Below are positions 1-6,914 of a DNA stretch of 10,038 nt, in pieces. The stretch spans positions 1 to 10,038 of the forward strand of contig JAUMYE010000029.1 in the NCBI GenBank assembly GCA_030528815.1, in the 5' to 3' direction. The translations under genes were made by a program, and so were the position numbers. The DNA comes from Candidatus Saccharimonadota bacterium (GTDB lineage: Bacteria; Patescibacteriota; Saccharimonadia; Saccharimonadales; Saccharimonadaceae). The stretch's first letter is position 1. Every line of letters starts with the position of its first letter. The notes under the pieces are model-generated. The model was not told where the DNA came from, made no database searches, and was given only the letters and a program-made list of their open reading frames with translations.

Positions 1-131
1 AAATATTAACTAGGTTAACTTTTACATTTTTGAAAAATGTATACCTCATTCGTCGCATATGTTTGACAGATTAACCATTAAAACTCGCGCGCATACAAAC
101 TAGTCAAACCTGCACAAGTTAGAGGAGCAAC
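1..131. other. Intergenic stretch with a short perfect palindrome
   Basis: No gene is apparent here. Positions 23-41 form a perfect 9-bp inverted repeat around one base (TACATTTTT / AAAAATGTA). GTTTGAC at 61-67 is mirrored by GTCAAAC at 103-109. TTGACA at 63-68 resembles a plus-strand -35 box, but the expected -10 position is GC-rich, so I do not call a promoter. The stretch lies beyond the terminator of the left operon and may belong to a neighbour outside the window. Confidence 0.3.
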
Positions 132-169
132 AAAAAAGACGCCGGCCATTCACAAACCTGCGTCTTTTT
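132..169 (-). terminator. Intrinsic terminator of the parAB-frr operon
   Basis: AAAAAGACGC at 133-142 pairs with GCGTCTTTTT at 160-169, giving a 10-bp stem around a 17-nt loop. Read on the minus strand, the last gene's stop codon (172-174) is followed at once by the hairpin and a T-run (137-132). The A/T-flanked stem could also work on the plus strand. Confidence 0.75.
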
Positions 170-171
170 AT

Positions 172-792
172 TTATTCAACATCTAAATAGATTTCTTTTG
201 GCTGAATGTTCGGAACCGACAGTAATACAATATGTGCGCTTGTATTATTAGTTTCTGGCGTTGCACTCTTGGCTGCCTTCGCCTTGATATGAAGATTATA
301 ATTCTCGTCACGATATACATTCGTTACCGCGAAATCCTCATAATCCTTGCTTTCCTTCGTTAGAGCTATGATCGAGCCAGAGTAGAAGAAATCTTCAGGA
401 ACGTTTGCGGTGTATTCTTGTCCGCCATATGCATTAGTAATATCCATAAAGCGTTTCAACTGATCGCTACTTTTAATAATCGCATAACCCTTGCTATCTG
501 CTGCATATTTGCCCATAAGGCATTGGCCGGTATCGCCACTCAAGCAACTTTCGCTAGAAGCAAAGTGGTAAGCCTGAGAATTATAGCTAATATTAATCAC
601 GGCGATATTCTTGGTGCCTTCAGCAGTAGCACTACTACCAAAGGCGTCGACTAGGCCAACTTTCATGCCGGCATAGATAGCCAAGAGCATAGCAAGCATT
701 GCGCCGCTAGCACTCAAAACAGAGATAATAATCATCTTTGGCGTAATAGCTTTGATGAGGTCTTCTGCGACACTTTTCTTCTTGGCCGTCAT
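172..792 (-). CDS. Membrane-anchored protein of unknown function, paralogue of its upstream neighbour
   Basis: Unrecognised 206-aa protein. A short basic N-terminus (MTAKKK) is followed by one hydrophobic segment at about residues 19-43, then an extracytoplasmic domain, so it is probably a single-pass protein with its bulk outside. Residues 103-206 match the C-terminal domain of the preceding gene in order: YAIIK..xQL, a FFxSGSxIAL strand, a RDENYN turn and xNIQPKxxxLxxVE at the end. The layout of a 'dangling residue' helix, an FxxGSxIAL strand and a late hydrophobic strand loosely recalls PrcB-C-like domains; this is only a suggestion. Cys83 and Cys91 flank a small loop and could form a disulfide. 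The start is firm: GAGGAGG at 800-806 lies 7 nt upstream, inside the neighbour's 3' end, and the genes overlap as ATGA. It is the last gene of the operon. Confidence 0.75.
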   Translation of the reverse strand: MTAKKKSVAEDLIKAITPKMIIISVLSASGAMLAMLLAIYAGMKVGLVDAFGSSATAEGTKNIAVINISYNSQAYHFASSESCLSGDTGQCLMGKYAADSKGYAIIKSSDQLKRFMDITNAYGGQEYTANVPEDFFYSGSIIALTKESKDYEDFAVTNVYRDENYNLHIKAKAAKSATPETNNTSAHIVLLSVPNIQPKEIYLDVE

Positions 793-1646
793 TCTGCAAC
801 CTCCTCAACTTCTGGAGCTTCGTCAATGATTGCGTCCATACAGTAGATGCTTTCCACTTCCTGTAATGACACTTTTTGCGGCTGAATATTATCAATCTTT
901 ATTAAGACCAAGCCACCCCTTAGTTGTCTTTGGTCTCTTTTATCGCAATAAGTGCTGCTTAGAGTTGCGTTGATATTATAATTCTCGTCGCGACTTACAC
1001 CAGAAACCTTAATATTCCCCAACTGCTCTTTTTCCGTAGCAAGAGCAATCACGGAACCGGAGCTAAAGAAGCTTGCGTTGACGCCAAGATCCGCAGCAAA
1101 ATCTGCGTTATTTGCACCATGCGCCTGGTAGATAGATTCGAGGCGCTCTAGCTGAGCCATAGTCTTGATAATGGCGTAGTTATCATTCGAGCCATATTCG
1201 GACATCAAATATCCACGTTCTTCAGTAGAACGTTCTTTATCTCCAAGGCTATAGGTATAGCTTTTTAGGCCATAATCTACAGAGATAACTTCAACTACTT
1301 GTTCATTTGGAACCTCGTTCTTTTTGTTGGCAGCCCAAAAAGAGCTCTGACCAATACCAATACCAACAGCAACGAGAGCCAAAATAAAGACAATGCCGAA
1401 AAGGGTCGTAAATACCGACATTAATACGATTTTTGTCGTAGAATTCTGCTGGACGAAGTGCTCTTTGCTTTCTTCGTCCTTCTTGCTTGATTCCTCGATT
1501 TGATCATTCTCGGCTTTTTCAATACGCTCGCGCATCTCTTTCTCAACCGAGCTTGTTTCGGAATCAAAATCCTCGATCTGCTCTTCTTGCAAATCTTTTA
1601 ATTCTTTTGTCTGATCCTTATCAGACGCGCCACCCTTTTCGGACAT
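789..1646 (-). CDS. Membrane-anchored protein with charged cytoplasmic tail, unknown function
   Basis: Unrecognised 285-aa protein. Residues 1-68 are very rich in Glu, Lys, Asp and Ser and probably form a cytoplasmic, partly coiled-coil tail. A single transmembrane segment follows at about 73-98. Residues 115-265 form an outer domain whose core (157-265) resembles the next gene: YAIIK at 157, ASFFSSGSVIAL at 191-202, RDENYN at 219-224, DNIQPQKVSLQEVE at 252-265. A further 20-residue acidic tail is absent from the paralogue. AAGGAG at 1652-1657 precedes the ATG by 5 nt. The gene lies 21 bp after frr and ends in TGA, overlapping the next start by 4 bp, so the two are probably translationally coupled. 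TGA as stop argues against recoded UGA. Function is unknown; an envelope sensor or scaffold pair is only a guess. Confidence 0.75.
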   Translation of the reverse strand: MSEKGGASDKDQTKELKDLQEEQIEDFDSETSSVEKEMRERIEKAENDQIEESSKKDEESKEHFVQQNSTTKIVLMSVFTTLFGIVFILALVAVGIGIGQSSFWAANKKNEVPNEQVVEVISVDYGLKSYTYSLGDKERSTEERGYLMSEYGSNDNYAIIKTMAQLERLESIYQAHGANNADFAADLGVNASFFSSGSVIALATEKEQLGNIKVSGVSRDENYNINATLSSTYCDKRDQRQLRGGLVLIKIDNIQPQKVSLQEVESIYCMDAIIDEAPEVEEVAE

Positions 1647-1667
1647 TCTCTCTCCTTAATTTCCGAA

Positions 1668-2210
1668 TTAAATTGTCATGATTTCGGCTTGCTTCTCGGC
1701 AAAGAGCTTCTCTACCTGAGCGCTGAAATCTTTAATGATATCGTCAACTTCTTTTTCTGCACGCTTCTTAGCGTCGTCGCTTAGTTCTTCACCCTTGATT
1801 TCTTTTCTGGCATCATCGCGAAGTTTGCGCATTGCAATCTTTGCATCTTCTACCTTTGAGCTGGCAGTCTTTGCGATTTCTTTGCGGCGTTCCTCTGTTA
1901 GTGGAGGAATTGGTACACGAACAACATGGCCATCATCGCTAGGGTTTAGGCCTAGAGCCTGATCGGCACGGATTGCAGAGCTAATATTTGCAATGTTCTG
2001 TGGATCAAATGGTGTAACTAGAAGCATAGATGCACCAGATACGGTTACGTTTGCAACCTGGTTTAGTGGCATGAACTGACCATAAGCCTCAACCTTAATA
2101 TTGCTTAGCATATCTGGATGTGCGCGGCCGGTGCGAACCTTCTTCATTTCTTCTTTGAAGCGGTCAATGACTGCGCTCATGCTTTTCTTTAAGTCGTTAG
2201 TATCGTACAT
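1668..2210 (-). CDS. frr: Ribosome recycling factor (RRF)
   Basis: RRF acts with EF-G after termination to split the post-termination ribosome and release mRNA and tRNA. At 180 aa it is close to the usual length of about 185 and complete. The N-terminal helix carries KVRTGRAHPDML (25-36), a family signature. Residues 98-111 (RVPIPPLTEERRKE) form the conserved element between the two domains, and 127-180 is the long helix ending in EKLFAEKQAEIMTI. R128 and R131 lie where the family has functional arginines. The ATG at 2208-2210 matches the family N-terminus; the next Met (residue 11) would remove part of the first helix. It overlaps the end of parB by 22 bp. The Shine-Dalgarno is modest: GAGAG is close to the start, with a better AAGGGAG further upstream. 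Placement behind parAB rather than beside pyrH/tsf is unusual. Confidence 0.97.
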   Translation of the reverse strand: MYDTNDLKKSMSAVIDRFKEEMKKVRTGRAHPDMLSNIKVEAYGQFMPLNQVANVTVSGASMLLVTPFDPQNIANISSAIRADQALGLNPSDDGHVVRVPIPPLTEERRKEIAKTASSKVEDAKIAMRKLRDDARKEIKGEELSDDAKKRAEKEVDDIIKDFSAQVEKLFAEKQAEIMTI

Positions 2211-3094
2211 AGTCTCTCGAACTCCCTTTCGTCTTTAAATCTAAGCGTAATGTTACCCGAGCCACGCGTACTTGTGTGGACTTTGACTTTTACGCCAAGC
2301 TTTGCGCTGATGCTCTCAGCACGTTTTTCACTGGCGATACTTACAGGATCGAGGTCTTCCTCGCTGGCAGCCTTAGCCGCTTCGGCTTGTTCGGCAGCGG
2401 CCTTGTTTCTGGCACGCACCGTAACCATGTACTGCTCAACTTTCCTGGCACTCCAGTGCTCGTTGATAATGTATGGTAACACTTCCCTAATCTCTTCCGG
2501 GGTAGCCTTAATAAGAGGCCTCATTTGACCCTCGGTGAGCTTATAATCTATCATCGCACGCTTCGCTTCATCTGGCAAGCCAAGAAGACGCATCGTGTTC
2601 GTAACTGCCGGAACACTCTTACCGATACGGTGAGCCATTTCGGTAGTTGTCATATTGAACTGATCTTTTAGCTTTGCATAAGCGGTTGCGGTTTCAATTG
2701 CATTTAGATCTTCGCGCTGAACGTTCTCGATAAGAGAAGCCTCAAGACGATTCTGAGCATCCATCGTACGAACAATTGCCGGAATCTTTTCTAGGCCGGC
2801 AATCTGTGCGGCACGCCAGCGACGTTCGCCTGCAACAATCTGATACTTAGAGCCTTCTTTCGTCACGACAATAGGCTGAATAAGACCATGAGTCTTAATA
2901 GAAATTGCAAGCGACTGCAACTCTTCCTGGCCAAACTCGCGGCGTGGCTGGTCGATATCTGGTTGAATATCCGAAATCTTGAGCTCTTTGAGCTGGCTCG
3001 ATTCCTTATCTTCGGTCGCTGTTGGGTCAAACTCTTCGTCAATTACATCTGTTGGAATCAAAGATGCAAATCCTCTACCTAATCCTCTAGCCAT
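2189..3094 (-). CDS. parB: Chromosome partitioning protein ParB
   Basis: A 301-aa ParB/Spo0J CTP-switch DNA clamp that loads at parS and spreads to form the partition complex, working with the ParA ATPase. The N-terminus MARGLGRGFASLIP is the usual ParA-interacting start. The ParB/Srx nucleotide-binding domain covers about 36-135, with GLIQPIVV (70-77), the GERRWRAA box (89-96) and ENVQREDLN (123-131). A helix-turn-helix follows at about 148-170 (MTTTEMAHRIGKSVPAVTNTM), then a helical domain to about 225, an Ala/Glu-rich linker, and a C-terminal dimerisation domain (253-301). The ATG overlaps parA's stop by 8 bp and has GGAG upstream. No parS 16-mer was found in this window, so the cognate sites must lie elsewhere. 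The 3' end runs 22 bp into frr. Confidence 0.97.
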   Translation of the reverse strand: MARGLGRGFASLIPTDVIDEEFDPTATEDKESSQLKELKISDIQPDIDQPRREFGQEELQSLAISIKTHGLIQPIVVTKEGSKYQIVAGERRWRAAQIAGLEKIPAIVRTMDAQNRLEASLIENVQREDLNAIETATAYAKLKDQFNMTTTEMAHRIGKSVPAVTNTMRLLGLPDEAKRAMIDYKLTEGQMRPLIKATPEEIREVLPYIINEHWSARKVEQYMVTVRARNKAAAEQAEAAKAASEEDLDPVSIASEKRAESISAKLGVKVKVHTSTRGSGNITLRFKDEREFERLCTILTT

Positions 3095-3857
3095 TTGTAC
3101 GCTCCAAAATTTCTTCTGCTAAGGACTTGTACGCCTTAGAACCTTTATTAAACCTATCGTATGCACCAATTGGTAAACCATGGCTTGGTGCTTCTGCAAT
3201 GCGAACACTGCGCGGAATAACCGTATCAAATACCTTGTTCTTGAAGTATTTCTTCGTTTCGGCAAGAACCTGAGAACTTAAAGCCGTGCGTTTGTCATAC
3301 ATGGTAGCTAGGACGCCAAGGAGCTTAAGATCTTTGTTCATACCACGCTTTACGAGGTTCATACTTTCAAGAAGCTGAGCAACACCCTGAAGCGCATAGA
3401 ATTCTGTCTGAACCGGAAGAAGTAGCCAATCCGCAGCAACCATCGCATTAACGGTAAGCAAAGATAGGCTTGGTGCACTATCGATAAGGATATACTCGTA
3501 TTTGTCTTCAACTTCGGCGATTGCGTTACGAAGAAGAACAAATTTGCCTTTCTGGCTGACGATTTCCTGTTCAACGTTTGCAAGCTCTGGAACGGTTGGT
3601 GCAACAAAAAGGTTCTTCTGCTTTTCGAACTGAATCGTAATGTCGTTAAGCGATGCTTCGCCGAGCATTACTTCGCACATAGTTTTATCTAGGTCATTAA
3701 TTTCGATACCTAGACCAGTGCTAGCATTACCCTGTGGGTCGTAATCAATAACAAGAGTAGGATGGCCTGCTTTAGCAAGAAAATACGCGACGTTTACAGT
3801 CGTCGTGGTTTTACCAACACCTCCTTTTTGGTTTGTAACCGTAATCACCTGAGCCAT
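3087..3857 (-). CDS. parA: Chromosome partitioning ATPase ParA (Soj/MinD family)
   Basis: A 256-aa deviant-Walker ATPase that forms dynamic gradients on the nucleoid and pulls ParB-parS complexes during segregation. With the start at 3857 the protein begins MAQVITVTNQKGGVGKTTT: the Walker A motif KGGVGKTTT is at 11-19 with its signature lysine (K11), the A' motif VIDYDPQGN at about 36-44, and Walker B YILIDSAPS at 122-130. RIAEAPSHGLP at 219-229 is typical of chromosomal ParA/Soj. A longer reading adds 11 residues from 3890. I reject it because the family starts just before the first beta strand, AGGA lies about 8 nt before the 3857 ATG, and the longer form would overlap the upstream gene by 20 bp. 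The gap to the Mur-like gene is then 13 bp, and the 3' end overlaps parB by 8 bp. Confidence 0.96.
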   Translation of the reverse strand: MAQVITVTNQKGGVGKTTTTVNVAYFLAKAGHPTLVIDYDPQGNASTGLGIEINDLDKTMCEVMLGEASLNDITIQFEKQKNLFVAPTVPELANVEQEIVSQKGKFVLLRNAIAEVEDKYEYILIDSAPSLSLLTVNAMVAADWLLLPVQTEFYALQGVAQLLESMNLVKRGMNKDLKLLGVLATMYDKRTALSSQVLAETKKYFKNKVFDTVIPRSVRIAEAPSHGLPIGAYDRFNKGSKAYKSLAEEILERTNG

Positions 3858-3870
3858 ATATATTCCTATT

Positions 3871-4821
3871 TTACCACAAGTATTCTTCAATTATTTCTGG
3901 AAGCGGAATTTCAAGTAGCACGATTCCGTTTTCTTCCATGCGCGATCCGAGATAATGGATTAGTTCCATTCTATCTGTAAAATAGCGGAACTTTGGCTTG
4001 TCTTGTTCTGGTTTCTGGTCAGTTAGAATCAAAGCTTCAGACATAAGCTCTAGGCTCATATTCTTTAGCTTGCTTTCATCATCGGTCACAATAATACGCG
4101 AAGGAGCCTGAATAGCGTAGATTGCACGAAGGCCATAATATACAGAAGTTGGCGTACCATCGGCACTATCGTCGATTATATACGAACCCATAATGCCTTT
4201 CGCTGGCGACATGCGTCCATGAAGCGGCGTAATAGCATCGATACCTTCGAGAATCTTCTGGCGGTTCATGCCAAAGAATCTACCAACCGCGCAAGCCATC
4301 AAAATTGGACGGACATTATGTTCGCCTAGAATCTTGATTTTAATCGGAATATGTTCGCCGTCAATATTTACAATATCTCCAGCCTGACCGTCGATTTCAT
4401 GATCAGTATCCTCGAAATAATAGTTTGCAGGAAGCTCGTCACCATAAGTTGCAAGATTCTGATTGGTTAGATACTGCATGAATTCTTTTGGCACGTCATT
4501 ATGGTTTACAATGACGGCTTTTGCTTGGTTAGCGAGCGCAAAATATCTCTGCGCCTCGTCACTATTCTTGCAGGCAGTAACAGCTACAATATCTGGCTTT
4601 ACATCTGGAAAATTTACAGCAGATTCATAGTCCAAAAGAATAATCTCTGGAACTTCGCCTTTATTTAGACCAAAGCTCACTTTAAATTCTTGGCTCAAAA
4701 TCATACCAAGCGCACGGATTGCAGACTTGCGACCATAAGAACCCGCAACCACAACAAGATGAACGTTTGGATTCTTTTCGAGATACTTTACTAGTGCTGG
4801 TTTACCTAAGCCAAAAAGCAT
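3871..4821 (-). CDS. MurF-like Mur ligase family protein, probably catalytically degenerate
   Basis: This 316-aa protein follows the Mur ligase plan (MurF joins D-Ala-D-Ala to the UDP-MurNAc peptide) but is much shorter than typical MurF (about 450). Visible elements: a first beta strand and P-loop-like VVVAGSYGRKSAIR (24-36); a central-domain segment KPDIVAVTAC (75-84) and KAVIVNHNDVP (101-111); LGEHNVRPILMA (165-176), matching the family's G-x-HN helix; HGRM (201-204); IIDDSADGTPTSV (215-227), matching the MurF 'IDDxYNANP' element; then a short C-terminal domain. The P-loop reads GSYGRKS instead of GSxGKTT/S. The catalytic Glu of the central domain and the usual 'ITNIxxxH' are also not recognisable. 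It may be a pseudo-enzyme, regulator or altered ligase. Start and upstream stop share one base (TAATG), implying coupled translation. Confidence 0.75.
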   Translation of the reverse strand: MLFGLGKPALVKYLEKNPNVHLVVVAGSYGRKSAIRALGMILSQEFKVSFGLNKGEVPEIILLDYESAVNFPDVKPDIVAVTACKNSDEAQRYFALANQAKAVIVNHNDVPKEFMQYLTNQNLATYGDELPANYYFEDTDHEIDGQAGDIVNIDGEHIPIKIKILGEHNVRPILMACAVGRFFGMNRQKILEGIDAITPLHGRMSPAKGIMGSYIIDDSADGTPTSVYYGLRAIYAIQAPSRIIVTDDESKLKNMSLELMSEALILTDQKPEQDKPKFRYFTDRMELIHYLGSRMEENGIVLLEIPLPEIIEEYLW

Positions 4822-5429
4822 TATTTTTTGCCTTTCGCTTTCTTAGACCTTGCGGCTGCTTTTTCGAGAAGTTCGTTCCTAGAATGAATGCCAAAAATAA
4901 GATCAGTTAGGCCTTTTACGAGAAGATAAGTGCCGAAGAGCTGGATGTGAGTAGTTTCAGACAAGCCACTACCGGCAAGCATAACTAAACCGAGCACACA
5001 GCCAATCATGCCCATAACGATCCACATAAAGCGGTCGGTTTTATCTTCAAAGCAAGTGAAGCCAATGAAGACAGAAAGAATTGAAGCAATACAAGTATAT
5101 ACAGATAGGAGCGGAATGCGGAGCGCGATATTCCAGCCTTCGTTGCTGAATAGGTTAATTGTAAATAGTAGACATAGTGCGATAAAGAATTCCACTAGGC
5201 CAATAGCAAGCGAGAAGCCCCAGTTGCGCTGCAACTTCTTGCGATTGATCGTGTTCATAATTTCCGTAATCGCAAAAGCAAGCATCGTAATGCCAACAAT
5301 TGTAGTTAGATAGCTTGTGTCGGTTTTAGTCGTAAGCATAAGGCAAAGACCAGCAACAAGACCGATTGCGCCTTTGACGCCAAAAACTAGCCAGTGGCTT
5401 TCAATATACTTTCTCTTATCTGTTTTCAC
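4821..5429 (-). CDS. DUF308/HdeD-like six-helix membrane protein
   Basis: A 202-aa integral membrane protein with about six hydrophobic segments (roughly 12-33, 40-61, 70-92, 104-126, 134-154, 161-181) and a very basic C-terminal tail (RSKKAKGKK) that should stay cytoplasmic. Repeating 'GxxxxxxGLxL' helix pairs and WLVFGVKGAIGLVAGLCLML near the N-terminus resemble the HdeD/DUF308 family, which in enterobacteria is linked to acid resistance but has no defined biochemical role. The start is GTG (5427-5429), with GGGAG at 5439-5443, 9 nt upstream. It is the first gene of the parAB-frr operon. Its stop overlaps the Mur-like gene's start, so a joint role at the cell envelope is possible but not shown. 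Confidence 0.75.
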   Translation of the reverse strand: MKTDKRKYIESHWLVFGVKGAIGLVAGLCLMLTTKTDTSYLTTIVGITMLAFAITEIMNTINRKKLQRNWGFSLAIGLVEFFIALCLLFTINLFSNEGWNIALRIPLLSVYTCIASILSVFIGFTCFEDKTDRFMWIVMGMIGCVLGLVMLAGSGLSETTHIQLFGTYLLVKGLTDLIFGIHSRNELLEKAAARSKKAKGKK

Positions 5430-5432
5430 TCT

Positions 5433-5478
5433 AAAAAGCTCCCGTATTAACTAAATAAATTATAGTTTAAGCGGGAGC
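5433..5478 (-). terminator. Terminator hairpin of the methyltransferase operon, overlapping the next promoter and SD
   Basis: GCTCCCG at 5438-5444 pairs with CGGGAGC at 5472-5478. Inside, TTAACTA at 5447-5453 can pair with TAGTTTAA at 5465-5469 and nearby bases, with a one-base bulge. On the minus strand the stem is followed by TTTTT (5437-5433), as in an intrinsic terminator, 22 bp beyond the stop of the upstream operon. The 3' arm includes the GGGAG Shine-Dalgarno of the DUF308 gene. Confidence 0.7.
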
Positions 5479-5487
5479 AGTTTGCAA
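5459..5487 (-). promoter_or_regulatory. Sigma70-type promoter of the DUF308-mur-parAB-frr operon
   Basis: On the minus strand TTGCAA (5487-5482) is followed after exactly 17 nt by a perfect TATAAT (5464-5459). The expected start point is near 5452, about 22 nt before the GTG. The -10 box sits in the loop of the terminator hairpin, so a transcript starting here keeps only the 3' arm and leaves its GGGAG free. Confidence 0.7.
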
Positions 5488-5500
5488 TATCGCGCTAACG

Positions 5501-6061
5501 CTATTCTGGCAAATTTTCACGACGTTTTAGTTCTAGAAGAACCGTAGGCACAGCCGGCGGTGGCGTGAAATAATTCGGGCGCATCGGCAAGCGAATTCTT
5601 GGCGCATAATTAATATATAGCTGTTTACCAAGTTGCGATGTATAGTGACGGTCGTTATTTAGAAGCTTCAAAGCAAATTGTTTTTGCAATATTAAATATA
5701 TAGCTTTTGGCGGATTCTGAGCCTCGTCTAGCTTATGTAGAATCTTTGAGCTTAGATGAAATGGTGGGTTAGCAAAGACTTTGTATTCTTCTTTTGGAAG
5801 CTCGTATTCCATGAAATCTTTTTCGACGATTTCGACATTATCTAGGTGCTTCAGATTTTTGCGGAGCGCTTCGGCGGTTTCGTGATCCGTCTCGACTGCG
5901 ATAACCTTTTTGCAGCGCTTGGCGAGCGCAGCAGTAATTACACCAGAGCCAGCACCAATATCTATAACAATGTCGCGCTTTTTAATATTGCTATGGCCTA
6001 TCAAAAAGAGAGCAAGTTTTGGGCTTTTAAGAAAATGCTGAGATAGCTCATGTTTACGCAT
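5501..6061 (-). CDS. Short rRNA adenine N6-methyltransferase, KsgA/Erm family
   Basis: A 186-aa SAM-dependent methyltransferase. QHFLKSPKLA (8-17) is the family's entry motif. VIDIGAGSGVITAAL (32-46) is the SAM-binding motif I, AVETD (55-59) the motif II acid, and EKDFMEY (80-86) the next SAM-contact strand. NPPFHLSSKIL (98-108) is the catalytic NxPF/Y motif, here NPPF instead of the usual N(L/I)PY. KsgA methylates two adenines near the 3' end of 16S rRNA, and Erm methylates A2058 of 23S rRNA; which applies here cannot be read from the sequence. Typical members have 245-280 residues. This one stops soon after RPNYFTPPPAVPTVLLEL (161-178), so the C-terminal helical domain that helps bind RNA is missing. 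The ATG overlaps the upstream stop by 8 bp and has AGGA about 9 nt upstream. It is last in its operon. Confidence 0.9.
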   Translation of the reverse strand: MRKHELSQHFLKSPKLALFLIGHSNIKKRDIVIDIGAGSGVITAALAKRCKKVIAVETDHETAEALRKNLKHLDNVEIVEKDFMEYELPKEEYKVFANPPFHLSSKILHKLDEAQNPPKAIYLILQKQFALKLLNNDRHYTSQLGKQLYINYAPRIRLPMRPNYFTPPPAVPTVLLELKRRENLPE

Positions 6062-6599
6062 TAAAATATCCTAATCTACGCGTAAATTCATACATTGCGA
6101 CAGCGGATGCGCAGCCAACGTTAATTGAGCGAGTCGAGCCAAGCTGCTCTATATAGAAGCAAGCGTCAGCTTTATCTAGGAGTTCCTGAGAAATACCGTC
6201 AGATTCTGAGCCAAAAACAAGGATAGAATTAGGCTCAATAGTGGCGTTTTGGAGCGGTTTGCTTTCTGGACGGTTATTATCTATAGCAATAATTTTCATA
6301 CCACGCTCATGCGCATCGTTTACAAAATCTTCAACTTCTGCAAAATGATCAATATGAAGATATTTATCTGTCACCATCGCGCCACGGCGGTTATATTTAC
6401 GTTTGCCCAAGATATGTACTTTTGAAACGTTGAAGGCATTTGCGTTACGAACAATCGTACCAATATTAAAATCGTGACTGAGGTTTTCAATCGCAATTTC
6501 AAGACTGGTGCGTTTTTTATCCAAGCGAGAAAGGACTTCCTCGTTTGGAAGGCCCTTATACTCGTCCATCAGATTTCTAGTGTCTGTTTCTTTGTCCAT
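6054..6599 (-). CDS. SpoU/TrmH-type RNA 2'-O-methyltransferase (SPOUT fold)
   Basis: A 181-aa SPOUT enzyme expected to methylate a ribose 2'-OH in tRNA or rRNA using SAM. Motif 1 covers 36-56 (ENLSHDFNIGTIVRNANAF), with the family's Asn45 and Arg51. Motif 2 is LVFGSESDGIS (127-137). Motif 3 is EQLGSTRSINVGCASAVAMYEF (151-172), which forms the knot and cofactor pocket. There is no N-terminal substrate-binding (L30e-like) domain, so it resembles TrmH- or TrmL-like short members, but the target cannot be assigned. The ATG at 6597-6599 lacks a recognisable Shine-Dalgarno, and the Met at residue 11 has none either. The gene starts 15 bp after the small membrane protein, so coupling or an A/T-rich non-SD start is likely. 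The 3' end overlaps the adenine methyltransferase by 8 bp. Confidence 0.92.
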   Translation of the reverse strand: MDKETDTRNLMDEYKGLPNEEVLSRLDKKRTSLEIAIENLSHDFNIGTIVRNANAFNVSKVHILGKRKYNRRGAMVTDKYLHIDHFAEVEDFVNDAHERGMKIIAIDNNRPESKPLQNATIEPNSILVFGSESDGISQELLDKADACFYIEQLGSTRSINVGCASAVAMYEFTRRLGYFNA

Positions 6600-6614
6600 T
6601 AGCTATATTTTACG

Positions 6615-6908
6615 CTATTTAGATGACTTACGATTGGTCTTGGAGCTGCTCTTTTCATCTTCGTCAAACTTCTCTTTGAAGCTATCTAGAACTAGACGAG
6701 CGAGCGCCCAAGCTACAATGTTTGCAGACAAGGCGGAGATTGCTATTAGTGGTACTATTAGAAGCGCAATACCGACGCTTTGATTGATCAAGGCAAAAAT
6801 GCCAGCGATAAATACAAAAATAACGGCGATTACACCATAAATCCAGCTAAGTAGGACTAGCTGTCGGTTTTTACGATATAGATCGACAAAATATCTCAAA
6901 ATATTCAT
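6615..6908 (-). CDS. Small two-helix membrane protein, unknown function
   Basis: Unrecognised 97-aa protein. A short amphipathic N-terminus (NILRYFVDLYRKNRQ) is followed by two hydrophobic segments (about 18-41 and 45-71) and a charged, Ser/Lys-rich cytoplasmic tail (78-97). The charges suggest both ends are inside, with a hairpin through the membrane. It is the first gene of an operon with two RNA methyltransferases, 15 bp before the SpoU-type gene. No Shine-Dalgarno is visible. Instead the promoter -10 box ends only 6 nt before the ATG, so translation should start at or next to the mRNA 5' end. Confidence 0.7.
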   Translation of the reverse strand: MNILRYFVDLYRKNRQLVLLSWIYGVIAVIFVFIAGIFALINQSVGIALLIVPLIAISALSANIVAWALARLVLDSFKEKFDEDEKSSSKTNRKSSK

Positions 6909-6914
6909 GTTTAT

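Noticed and set aside
63..91. Plus-strand promoter from TTGACA at 63-68
   Set aside because: At 16-18 nt spacing the -10 position is GC-rich (CGCGCG region), and no gene follows on that strand.
789..792. UGA recoded as glycine (Gracilibacteria/SR1 code)
   Set aside because: TGA ends the 285-aa gene exactly at the overlap with the next well-supported start, and other genes show no in-frame TGA.
3858..3890. Longer ParA start adding 11 residues
   Set aside because: The family begins just before the first beta strand. AGGA precedes the 3857 ATG, and the longer form would overlap the upstream gene by 20 bp.
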